Source: a virus
IMG/VR virus record: IMGVR_UViG_3300046171_000205
Location: 1-43,244 of that record
Direction: 5' to 3' (one strand)
DNA: 43,244 nt
Part shown: piece by piece, positions 14,529 to 24,100 of the stretch
How positions within the stretch are numbered: position 1 is the first letter of the stretch
How the letters are laid out: the number at the start of each line of letters is the position of its first letter
The notes under the pieces: generated by a model
Databases searched by the model: none
What the model was told of the DNA's origin: nothing
Seen by the model: the letters and a program-made list of their open reading frames with translations, nothing else
Program-made: the position numbers and the translations under genes

Positions 14529-15737
14529 ATGGCAATAGAATATTTACATCACATTAATCTCAGCGACAATGAGATACAAAATGTTAAGTTAGACAACAAA
14601 ACCACGACCCAAAGAGATGCAATGACCAAAGCAGCAGGTCATGTAATTTTCAACACTACATTAAGTAAGTTCCAGTTTTATGATGGATCTGCATGGTTGA
14701 ATTTACAGGATGAACTTGTTGCCTCTGAAGTAAGGGGAATGCTTTCTGCAACAGATGCAGGTGGAGATGGTAGTTTTACTTATGACAATTCCACAGGTGT
14801 ATTTACATATACAGGACCTAGTGCGTCAGAAGTAAGAGCACATTTTTCGGGAAGCACAGGTATTTCTATTAGCAACGGAGCAATATCAACCACTATCACG
14901 CAATACACAGATGCGGACGTACAGTCTTATTTGAGTGCAGGTACTGGAGTTACTCTTTCTAATTCAGGTGAAATTTCTATTGGTCAAGATGTTGCAGATA
15001 ATGCGGATGTACAATTTAATGATATACAAATTGATGGTAATGCTATCATTGATGGAACATTAGGGGTTAATGGTAATGTTACTTTAGGTAACGCTACTAC
15101 TGATACTGTAACAATTAAAGGTAATCTTAATGTAGAGGGGTCAACAGTAACAGTAAACCAAACAGAGATTAATGTTCAAAATGCTTTTGTCTTTGAGGGT
15201 GCATCACAAGACGCACATGAAACTACACTATCTATTGTAGATCCAACAGCGGACAGAACAATCAACCTTCCTAATGCAGATGGTACTATTGCTTTAACTA
15301 ATCAATTAAGATCAGATGATGGTGTTAAGGCTTTAGTTGGTGCGATGGTTACTGGAAATACAGAAACAGGTTTATCAGTAACTTATCAATCATCTGATAA
15401 TACATTAGATTTTGCTCTAACAAAAGATCCAACAATAACACTAACCGGAGATGTCACTGGTTCTGGAACCATGACAAATCTTGGGGATGTATCTATTGCA
15501 TTAGACACAGTAAAAAATAAGGCAGCAAACGGAACAGGACCTGCGGCAGATAATGATACAAACTTTACTTTTCAACATAGTTTAGGTACACAAAACGTAA
15601 TTGTTCAAACATATAAGTCTAGCAAATTGGTTCATTGTGAAGTGGAAATAGTAGACAATAGTAATGTTAAAATAATTTTCGCATCAGGTCAGACAGCGGA
15701 TTCAATAACCGTAAACGTTCTTTCTGCTGCATCATAA
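14529..15737 (+). CDS. Tail fibre protein (402 aa)
   Basis: The N-terminus 'MAIEYLHHINLSDNEIQNVK' is similar to that of the following fibre, suggesting a shared attachment domain. The shaft shows repeating beta units ('GNAIIDGTLGVNGNVTLGNA', 'TVTIKGNLNVEGSTVTVNQT') typical of trimeric phage fibres. 'VDPTADRTINLPNADGTIAL' is a common fibre motif. The last 60 residues ('NFTFQHSLGTQNVIVQTYKS', 'NVKIIFASGQTADSITVNVL') repeat the terminal domain fold of the gene before it. It lies 6 bases after its neighbour in a run of fibre genes and likely takes part in host recognition. Confidence 0.78.
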   Translation: MAIEYLHHINLSDNEIQNVKLDNKTTTQRDAMTKAAGHVIFNTTLSKFQFYDGSAWLNLQDELVASEVRGMLSATDAGGDGSFTYDNSTGVFTYTGPSASEVRAHFSGSTGISISNGAISTTITQYTDADVQSYLSAGTGVTLSNSGEISIGQDVADNADVQFNDIQIDGNAIIDGTLGVNGNVTLGNATTDTVTIKGNLNVEGSTVTVNQTEINVQNAFVFEGASQDAHETTLSIVDPTADRTINLPNADGTIALTNQLRSDDGVKALVGAMVTGNTETGLSVTYQSSDNTLDFALTKDPTITLTGDVTGSGTMTNLGDVSIALDTVKNKAANGTGPAADNDTNFTFQHSLGTQNVIVQTYKSSKLVHCEVEIVDNSNVKIIFASGQTADSITVNVLSAAS

Positions 15738-15750
15738 TAAATAGCAGGAA

Positions 15751-18700
15751 ATGGCAGTACAATTCTTACATGGAATTGACTTAGCGGGAACGCTTGAGTT
15801 AAAATCACTTAGCACAAATACATCTTCAACGACTGCGTTGGTTATGTCAGGAGACGAGGTTCAAAAAAGAACCTTAGGAACTGCTGCATTTGTTAATACT
15901 ACAGACTTAAATCTTTCTGGTGATTATGTGCCTTTAAGTGGCGGCTCTGGCGTTGGTCAGGCAATGACTGGTAATTTACATATACAATCTGGTTCTCCAA
16001 TTATATATTTAAAAGACACCACAGATGACGATGATCAACAAATAAACTTCCAAAACAATGGAGGTACTGTAGAGTATGTAATAAGAACTCAAGACTTTAC
16101 TAGTGCTGCTACTGGTGATGGAATGTTTATAGGTTCTATTAGTAGTGATAAATTAGCATTAGTAACAAACAACACTACCGCCTTAACAATAGACACATCT
16201 CAGAGGGTGGGTGTTGGTACAGACGAACCCAAACAGCAGTTTCATGTGCGTGGTGGCTCAACATCAGGCTCTGTAACTAAGGCGGTGATTGGAGCAACAG
16301 GCGGTAATGCTGAATCATACTTATATCTTGCAGAACACTTTCAGGGAGACAATGTCCATTATGGATTTAGTTTTGTAGCGGATGGTAATTCGTCAAATAA
16401 CCTCTTAATAAAAAGACATTCAAACTCCACATCGGGAGTTACTGTCATGACTGTTAATAGAGATGATAGCACTGTTACCTTTAATGGTGGTAGCGTAGTA
16501 TTAGGCGGCACAGGAAGAATACAAGGAATTGACACTGTCTCATCAAACACAGATGCTGCTAATAAACTATATGTAGACAATCACACTTATTCACACAACC
16601 ACGATGATAGATATTATACAGAATCAGAATCTGATGCTAAGTATTTATTAAACACTTCAGATACACTTAGTGGAAATTTATATGTTACAGGAAACTTAAC
16701 TGTCGATGGCACTAATTATGGTTTATATCACGCAACATCAAATGATAATTATTATTTTGATAGTTATGATGGGGCTAAACATTTGTCAATGTTTATCAAG
16801 AACGCAAGGGCTGATATTATTAGATATCAGGATGTTGCTAACTTTGAATATTGGAATGGTAGTTCTTGGGTTGCTGATTCAAGTCAGTTAGCAAACGTAA
16901 AAAAATTATTAGATGGTAGACAGGACACATATTGGGCTGTACCTGAAACGTATTATAAGTTTAGGTTTACAGTATCCCCTTCTACGGTATGGCCCTTGGG
17001 AGCAAAAATTGGTCAACAATTAAGTTGGTCTGGCTCTAGTTACCCTGGATCAACAATGCTTGTTGAGGAGGATGCTGATGATGGGAATGGTTTTCAAACT
17101 AAAGTTACTGCTGATTTTACAAGCACTAATGGTATTTCCACTTGGGGATTAATGTTTAGAGCAGACAACGCTCTACACACTGGTAAAGGTGCTAGTCATA
17201 AAACTAGAATAACAGTAGATTATTATGGTTGGACACCTAGTAATAATAGTCATGTAACAATACCTCTACAAAATTTATTTATAACATCTAACTACTCAGG
17301 TACAGAAAATACTGATTACACTAATTTATTAGATTATGATAGAAATGTAACTGTAGCGGGCAACATTGTTTTGGGTACAGGTAAAACAGTTGATGGTGTA
17401 GACATAAGTGCTTTACCAACCTCTTTTGCACCAGTCAATGCAGAACAGAACGTACAGGCTAACTGGAATGAATCAGATAGTTCAAGTGACGCTTTTATTC
17501 AGAACAAACCTACAATACCTACTGATCATGGAGACCATGATGGGTTATATCTACCTATTGGTGGAGGTTCTTTAACAGGAGATTTATTACCTGACGCTGA
17601 CTCTAATTATGATATAGGATCAAACACAAGTAAGTGGGCTGAAGGACATTTTGATCATTTATATGTTGGAGAAACAGGAAATAACCCTAGAATAGATATA
17701 TATACTGAGAATGGTACAGCAAGTCTAGCAGATACATTTTCAGATACATCAACAGATAAATCATACATATATTTTAACGCAGGCACAAGCAGTAACGATC
17801 CTGGATTTATAATGCATGAAACATCTGAGAGTTCTAGTCCAGACGAACGAAACGAAGGTGTATTACACTTAGTGCCATCAGATGATAATAATTATGGTGA
17901 TTATGTAAGTATACATGGTACTAACGATCCTGACGCACTAAGACTTCACGCAAGTGGAGCAATAGAAACCGCTTCTAATTATCAACTTGCTCTTTCATCC
18001 GGATCTGGTAGTGTAAAAGTTGATGATTCATTAGACGTTACTGGAAATATTACTGTAGCAGGAACAGTTGATGGTGTAGATATAAGTTCCTTACCAACTT
18101 CCTTCGCCCCTACTGATGCTGAAAAGAATGTGCAGGCGGACTGGAATGCAACAAGTGGAGATGCACTTATACTTAACAAACCTACAATACCTACAGACCA
18201 TGGTGATCATGATGGGTTGTACTTGCCTATTGGTGGAGGTACTCTTACTGGTGCTTTAACAATAGCACCCGCTACAGGCTTAAATTCAGTTTTAAATATA
18301 AATGGTGACCAAGATTCTTTTATAGAAAAAGATACAGGAAATACTTTATATATTGCAAACAACGCAAATAATAAAGACATAAAATTTAGAGTTAAGGATA
18401 ATTCAACAAATGTAGTTGCTTTAACTTTAGATGGATCAGAAAATGGAAATGCATCTTTTGCAGGTCAAGTAAAAGCCGCTAATGTATTTATTGCTGATGA
18501 TATTGATGTAACAAATGCAGTCCCTGCAGATGGAAACGCTAGATTTAGTGGGTATGGTTTAAATGGGAACAGAGGTGCTTTTTATATAACAAACGGAGGT
18601 GGAACTGTTCAAATAGGTAATGGAGCAACGCATAATGCAGATCCTACCGCAACATTTTCTACAACCTTAATTAGTTTTGCTAGAGATACTTTTGTTGGAG

Positions 18701-19263
18701 CCAAAAAATACACTTTAACCGTTAACGCACCTACAAATCTTTCAACAACAATTGTAAACAGTACAATCAATGTAACCTTTACAGCATCTACAACAACTAA
18801 TATAGATTACTATTTAGTATTTAGTTCTGTAGATGGTGGGGATTATGGATTGATATCTGTGATTCCTCCTGCTGATTTTGGGGCGACCATGTCAATAATT
18901 GACGATTCATTTGATGCAACAGGAACACAAGCATATAGAGTGTATGCGGTTAAAAACGGAGTATACTCATCACCTCTAACAGGTAGTAAGTCTTACTCTG
19001 TAACAACACCACTAGAACCTACTAACATGAGCGTAGTTAATTTAAATACTGCTTATTATGTACAGTGGGATCCGCCTAGTGCAAACGCAAGGTTTGTATC
19101 AGCATACAATGTATATAAACATGAACACGCTACTCAAGGTAGTTTATCAAGATCTTCTGCAACTCTAATATATTCTGGTTTAAACACCAGTTACATGTAT
19201 CAGATCAGTGGAGCAAATAATGGTAACTACCATCAATTTTGGGTAGAAACAACAATAGCATAA
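15751..19263 (+). CDS. Large tail fibre with internal repeats and FN3-like end (1170 aa)
   Basis: The N-terminus 'MAVQFLHGIDLAGTLELKSL' parallels the preceding fibre. The shaft includes 'HNHDDRYYTESESDAKYL' and 'SGNLYVTGNLTVDG', a motif of many short-tail fibres. Two copies of a module of about 64 residues containing 'DGVDIS.LPTSFAP' and 'NKPTIPTDHGDHDGLYLP' start near residues 547 and 773. The final 185 residues look like two fibronectin-type domains ('APTNLSTTIVNSTINVTF', 'TPLEPTNMSVVNLNTAYYVQ'). Such ends often bind cell-surface polymers. The stop overlaps the start of the 55-aa gene (TAATG). Confidence 0.8.
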   Translation: MAVQFLHGIDLAGTLELKSLSTNTSSTTALVMSGDEVQKRTLGTAAFVNTTDLNLSGDYVPLSGGSGVGQAMTGNLHIQSGSPIIYLKDTTDDDDQQINFQNNGGTVEYVIRTQDFTSAATGDGMFIGSISSDKLALVTNNTTALTIDTSQRVGVGTDEPKQQFHVRGGSTSGSVTKAVIGATGGNAESYLYLAEHFQGDNVHYGFSFVADGNSSNNLLIKRHSNSTSGVTVMTVNRDDSTVTFNGGSVVLGGTGRIQGIDTVSSNTDAANKLYVDNHTYSHNHDDRYYTESESDAKYLLNTSDTLSGNLYVTGNLTVDGTNYGLYHATSNDNYYFDSYDGAKHLSMFIKNARADIIRYQDVANFEYWNGSSWVADSSQLANVKKLLDGRQDTYWAVPETYYKFRFTVSPSTVWPLGAKIGQQLSWSGSSYPGSTMLVEEDADDGNGFQTKVTADFTSTNGISTWGLMFRADNALHTGKGASHKTRITVDYYGWTPSNNSHVTIPLQNLFITSNYSGTENTDYTNLLDYDRNVTVAGNIVLGTGKTVDGVDISALPTSFAPVNAEQNVQANWNESDSSSDAFIQNKPTIPTDHGDHDGLYLPIGGGSLTGDLLPDADSNYDIGSNTSKWAEGHFDHLYVGETGNNPRIDIYTENGTASLADTFSDTSTDKSYIYFNAGTSSNDPGFIMHETSESSSPDERNEGVLHLVPSDDNNYGDYVSIHGTNDPDALRLHASGAIETASNYQLALSSGSGSVKVDDSLDVTGNITVAGTVDGVDISSLPTSFAPTDAEKNVQADWNATSGDALILNKPTIPTDHGDHDGLYLPIGGGTLTGALTIAPATGLNSVLNINGDQDSFIEKDTGNTLYIANNANNKDIKFRVKDNSTNVVALTLDGSENGNASFAGQVKAANVFIADDIDVTNAVPADGNARFSGYGLNGNRGAFYITNGGGTVQIGNGATHNADPTATFSTTLISFARDTFVGAKKYTLTVNAPTNLSTTIVNSTINVTFTASTTTNIDYYLVFSSVDGGDYGLISVIPPADFGATMSIIDDSFDATGTQAYRVYAVKNGVYSSPLTGSKSYSVTTPLEPTNMSVVNLNTAYYVQWDPPSANARFVSAYNVYKHEHATQGSLSRSSATLIYSGLNTSYMYQISGANNGNYHQFWVETTIA
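17389..17580 (+). repeat. Fibre module repeat, copy 1
   Basis: This copy of the fibre module encodes V-D-G-V-D-I-S-x-L-P-T-S-F-A-P through N-K-P-T-I-P-T and G-G-G-S-L-T-G. Compared with copy 2 (18067-18252) the protein is nearly the same, but many third codon positions differ, so the copies are old and kept by selection on the protein. Confidence 0.8.
18067..18252 (+). repeat. Fibre module repeat, copy 2
   Basis: Second copy in the same fibre gene, with the same start (DGVDIS) and the same 'NKPTIPTDHGDHDGLYLP' block. It is two codons shorter in the variable middle than copy 1. Confidence 0.8.
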
Positions 19264-19430
19264 TGAGAGGAGGAGAAAACAAACAATTTTGGACTTGGGT
19301 TAAAAACCAAAGATTAAAAGATATAGAGTGTGAAGAGAACATAGGTGTTCCAGACGAACAACATTATAGATTATTAAAACAAGGCTTAAAAGAAGCACAA
19401 GATAAAATAAACGAAATAGATGGCATTTAA
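19263..19430 (+). CDS. Small hypothetical protein (55 aa)
   Basis: The ATG at 19263 shares its A with the stop of the large fibre (TAATG), and the end overlaps the next gene by 11 bases, so all three are probably translationally coupled. The 55 residues ('GGENKQFWTWVKNQRLKDIE' and 'EQHYRLLKQGLKEAQDKINE') look helical and charged. It may be a small chaperone or linker for a fibre. No family is recognised. An upstream TTG at 19239 in frame is less likely. Confidence 0.6.
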   Translation: MRGGENKQFWTWVKNQRLKDIECEENIGVPDEQHYRLLKQGLKEAQDKINEIDGI

Positions 19431-21159
19431 AACTGTAAGACTTACTAAAGATAATGATATATCTACAACAGGATGTATGATAACTCACTGTAGAGGACAG
19501 TTTGGTATCCTTCCTGTACATAAGGGAGGTATGTCTAATTATAAAAGTAAATCAGGTAGTGGTGATTATGATGGTGGAGATAGAGTTATTGGTTTTACAA
19601 GTGGCTACGAAATAGATGGTGACTTGCTTTTTACAGTTGGTTGGGGTGATGGTTTTGCTGTTCGTAGACTAAACAACGATGGTACTTTAACTAGGATATA
19701 TTGGGAGAATCAATTTTTATACAGAGACACAAGTTCTACTTATAATCACTTACAGTCTGTTGCTATAGATAAAGTAAATAAACTAGGAGTTGTAATGACC
19801 TACAACGTAGAGGGTTACACAACTTTTGATTATAGTGGTTGTACAAACGGAGGGACTACTTTTGTTAAAGACTCTAGACCTTCTCATAGTAATCCTGATA
19901 GTTTCATAGGGTCTCAAGACCATAGTAATGGATATGTCAACAGAGTTGGTACAAGTTACGAAGGAGGTTTATGTGCAGCGGGTGAATGGATTTATGCAGG
20001 AGATCATGACGCTCATCATTACAAAAAAGTAATGAGAAGAAATCTAAACACTGGTACTGAAGAAAGATTAGATGCAACGTCTTCAAGTAATATGAAATCT
20101 GGTTCTGCTGCAATGGATAGAAACGCATATAGGTACACTATTTTTTATGATGAGATAAACGATAGAATTTTTTATATGCCTCATTATAACGGAAGTTTTA
20201 ATCTTGTATTAGATGCATCTACCTCAACACCAGAATTAGTTTGGTGTGATGTTTCAGATGCAGGTGAAGGAGATGATGCATATGAAAAAGGTTTGTTTAT
20301 ACCAGACCCTGTAAATGAACCTAACATAGTTTGTGTAGGTGGAAGTACAAGGCTGTTAAAATTAAATATTACACCATGTATGTCAGGAAATGCTCCAACA
20401 GTTATAAAAAGAGTGGAGTTATATAATCAATGGACAAATAATTTAGAATTTCCTGTGAACTTTAGGTTTGGTACTAAGTATCAAAAAACATCTGGTACAC
20501 CTATGGATAAAAGTCCTGGATATCCTGATCATTGTCCAACACATGCAGACAGAGGTTGGGCTACAATAAGAGGTTTTGTTGATTGGGATAATCAGCAAAC
20601 CGCTACTGTATTAAGACACGATGGTGCTGTAGAGGACACAACAACAGGAGGTCGGGGTAGATCTCTTAGATTAGATTATGGCACACCTATGGTCTTAATG
20701 TCTTCTGCAAACGGAACAAAATATTGGATACAAATGGGTTATGGTCTTGATGGTCATTCGTTTGCTATATGGGATGAAGATGATGATCCGAATGAATTAA
20801 TTGGTAATTGGGAATTAGTTCATGGTACATTTACACTGGCTAATAGTGCAAATGTTGATATGGTATTTATAGGTAATGCAGACTTATTTAAGGTTCCTGC
20901 AAACTGTACCTTAACTGTATATGTATCTAATAATAATGGTAGTACTTGGGAAACGTATGATAGAACCTCTGATGAGGCACATACATTTACAACTACTGGA
21001 ACAGAATTAAGAGTAAAAATAGTAGCAGGTGGTAGACCAGACAGGGCTCCATATTATGTAGGTAATAGAGGTCCTTTAACTGTATCATACGGTTCTATGC
21101 ATGACGCTGCTAAAAACTCAAACATTAAATTTAAAATAACTCGTAAAAGATTAAGATAA
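19420..21159 (+). CDS. Tail-associated beta-rich protein, possibly propeller (579 aa)
   Basis: The 579-aa protein consists of beta-rich stretches with recurring aromatic, Gly and Asp patterns ('GDLLFTVGWGDGFAVRRLNN', 'FYDEINDRIFYMPHYNGSFN', 'EPNIVCVGGSTRLLKLN'). This resembles blades of a beta-propeller over about residues 50-320. The remainder ends 'KNSNIKFKITRKRLR', a beta strand with a basic tail. It lies between two fibre genes, 2 bases before the S74 fibre. It may be a receptor-binding or fibre-tip protein. No enzyme motif was found. Confidence 0.55.
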   Translation: MAFKTVRLTKDNDISTTGCMITHCRGQFGILPVHKGGMSNYKSKSGSGDYDGGDRVIGFTSGYEIDGDLLFTVGWGDGFAVRRLNNDGTLTRIYWENQFLYRDTSSTYNHLQSVAIDKVNKLGVVMTYNVEGYTTFDYSGCTNGGTTFVKDSRPSHSNPDSFIGSQDHSNGYVNRVGTSYEGGLCAAGEWIYAGDHDAHHYKKVMRRNLNTGTEERLDATSSSNMKSGSAAMDRNAYRYTIFYDEINDRIFYMPHYNGSFNLVLDASTSTPELVWCDVSDAGEGDDAYEKGLFIPDPVNEPNIVCVGGSTRLLKLNITPCMSGNAPTVIKRVELYNQWTNNLEFPVNFRFGTKYQKTSGTPMDKSPGYPDHCPTHADRGWATIRGFVDWDNQQTATVLRHDGAVEDTTTGGRGRSLRLDYGTPMVLMSSANGTKYWIQMGYGLDGHSFAIWDEDDDPNELIGNWELVHGTFTLANSANVDMVFIGNADLFKVPANCTLTVYVSNNNGSTWETYDRTSDEAHTFTTTGTELRVKIVAGGRPDRAPYYVGNRGPLTVSYGSMHDAAKNSNIKFKITRKRLR

Positions 21160-21160
21160 T

Positions 21161-24100
21161 ATGGCTACAGTTACATCATCAAAAAGACATTTATTAGTTA
21201 CATCTGATACTTATACAAGTAATGGAGACGTTACTGTTGGCGGTGATTTATTTGTCAATGGTAGTCAAACTGTAATTAATACTGCTACATTAAATGTAGA
21301 GGACAAAAATATATCACTAAATTATGGTGGTACCGAGGCATCTAGTCAAGGTTCAGGAATTACTATTGTAGGATCTAACGCAACATTAATATGGGATGAG
21401 GCTAACACTAGATGGACCTTTTCTGATAGTTTGGTAATTACAGACCATGCAAAAATGTCTTCTGGTAATGTTTCAGGAAAGTTTGCTGTAAAGTCAACTG
21501 ATGTTCATGCTAATTATGATTTCTACAATGATGGAACAAGTTATTTTAATGGTGCGGTTACCATAGACGCAGATCTTACTTTAAGTGGTGGTGTAGATAT
21601 ATTAATGAGTGATAACGCAGGTGCTGCTGTAGAGTTTAAACAAGGCACTGATCTTTATATGAGGTTTATTACTACTAATGGTGGTGAGCATATAGAGGTT
21701 AATAAAAATATGGAAATCCAAGGGTTGACAGCAACCGCAGGTTCTTTCTCAAGTACTTTAACAGCAGGGGGTAGATTAACAATAAACAGAGAATCACAAC
21801 ATATTACTCAAACTAACATATCAGCAAATAACGCTCATCTTGATTTATTTAACACTTGGGAAAGTGATACAGATCAAAAAGGTTCTATAATTACATTTAC
21901 AGATAATTACTATGGTAGTAGTAGTTATAACAAAACATTAAGAGCGGCTATTAAAGGTGGTACAGACAGCACTGGAAATACAGCAGATGGGTATTTAGAA
22001 TTTTACACAGATTCAGGAGGTGCTAACTCACCAAACCTTGTTCTTAGGCTAGATAAAAGCAAAAACGCAGAGTTTAAAGGAAATATTGTAATGGCAGCAA
22101 ATGCCACAGTTGATGGAGTAGACATATCTGGATTACCAACATCTTTCGCACCGTCAGATGCTGAGGCAAACGTTCAGGCTGACTGGGATGAGACAACTAC
22201 TACTAGCGATGCATTTATTTTAAATAAGCCTACAATCCCAACAGACTTTGTGTCTGCTGCTAATGGTGGAACTTTTGCAGATTCTATAAGTGTTCATGGT
22301 AATATACTCCTAACAGGAGCAGCAACCACTACAAACGCAGATAGAACAATTGATTTTACTGGGTTTGATAAAGAAGGTGTAACAGATTTCACAGATAGTG
22401 CTAAAATAAGACATACGACAAACCATGGTGGACACGCAGGATCTGTATTAGATATTAGTTCTCAAAATGATTCAGGAGATGGTATCGCTTTTACAACACA
22501 CTCAAGTAGTCTTTTAAAACATAATGGTAACGCTATATTTTCTGAAGGTCACAAACCTACCTGGAGTGAAATTGAATCTAAACCATCTACATTCGCACCA
22601 AGTTCACATACACATACTTTTGCTTCATTAACTTCTAAACCTACTACATTATCTGGGTATGGTATAACTGATGCTGTAAAAGAATATATAAATCATGGAG
22701 TTCAGGGTGACAATGACATGCATACTTGGAATAAGATTCACGCTACATATAATGATAATAGTAGCGGAAATACTTACTGGCTTATAGAAACAAACGTCCC
22801 ACAAAGTAGTTATTCAATGGGAGGTTTTGAAATTATATATGAAAATGATTATGCTGATGTTAAAGATGGGGGTAAGATAAATGTATTTGGATACTGGAAC
22901 CCTGAAAGTAATAGTGGTTTTCTTGGGTTTAAATATACTACTGATAATCCAAATTTAGCATCAGGATTAACCTTTAAAGTGGGTGCTAACTCAAGCGGTA
23001 AGGTTTGTTTTTTAATGAGTGGAAGTGATCAAAACTACACACAAATAATTGCTCAAAACTTATGGCTAGGTTATAATGCCAATTCTGCCGCTGCATCTTG
23101 GGGAGATAGTTGGTCGATATCAAATGTATCTAGTCATTCAATAACTAACTTAGATGATGTGCAAAAAACACCTGATGCAAGGTGGGATAATATACAAGGT
23201 AAACCATCAACATTTGCACCAAGTGCCCATAATCAAGCCTGGACTACAATTACAGGTACTCCTACTACTCTATCAGGTTATGGTATAACAGACACAATCC
23301 CAACAGACTTTGTGTCTGCTGCTAATGGTGGAACTTTTTCAGGAGACGTTACTGTTAATGGTGATTTACTTATTGGAAATACTGCACAAGACCCTAAAAA
23401 CATAGTAATAAGTCAAATAGGAGTAGATAATAGTGAAACATCATCTCTTATGTTAGATGGTAATGGTGTTGTTGTTCTGAGAAACCTTGGCTCAGGTGCG
23501 TTTGCTTCGACTCCTACAGACTTTGTATCTGCCGCAAACGGAGGAACTTTTAGTGGGACTGTAACAGCGTCAGGAGGAATCAATGGCCTAACATTAACCA
23601 ACGGAATAAGCGGTAGTAATTTTAATATTTCAGGTGTTAATCAATTACAGATTAACGACCCAGGGGAAGGTATTGTATTTGGTGGTGGTTCAGCAGGTGA
23701 TATCTCGTTAGCGGTAGTAGATGATTCAAATGACAATCTTCTAAGGATTACTGGCACAGGTGTTAAATTACAAGTTGGTTCAAATGAAGTATATCACGAA
23801 GGTCATAAACCTACTTATACTGAGTTAGGTACTATGGCTTACACTAACTTGACAGGTGCACCTACAATACCTTCAGGTGATCAACTTGTAAGAGTTTATA
23901 ATAATCAAGATTATATTGCAAGCGGTGGTACAAGTGGCGACTATAGAGATAACTATGGGGCGGGTGTTACTATTTATGAAGGTTATAATACAGGAGCAAA
24001 CAGACCTCACACATATGACACTACAGCACAGTTTATGTCAAACACTAACCAAGGTTTTGAACTTTCTATTGATTGGGTTAATGCATCAACTACACCATTA

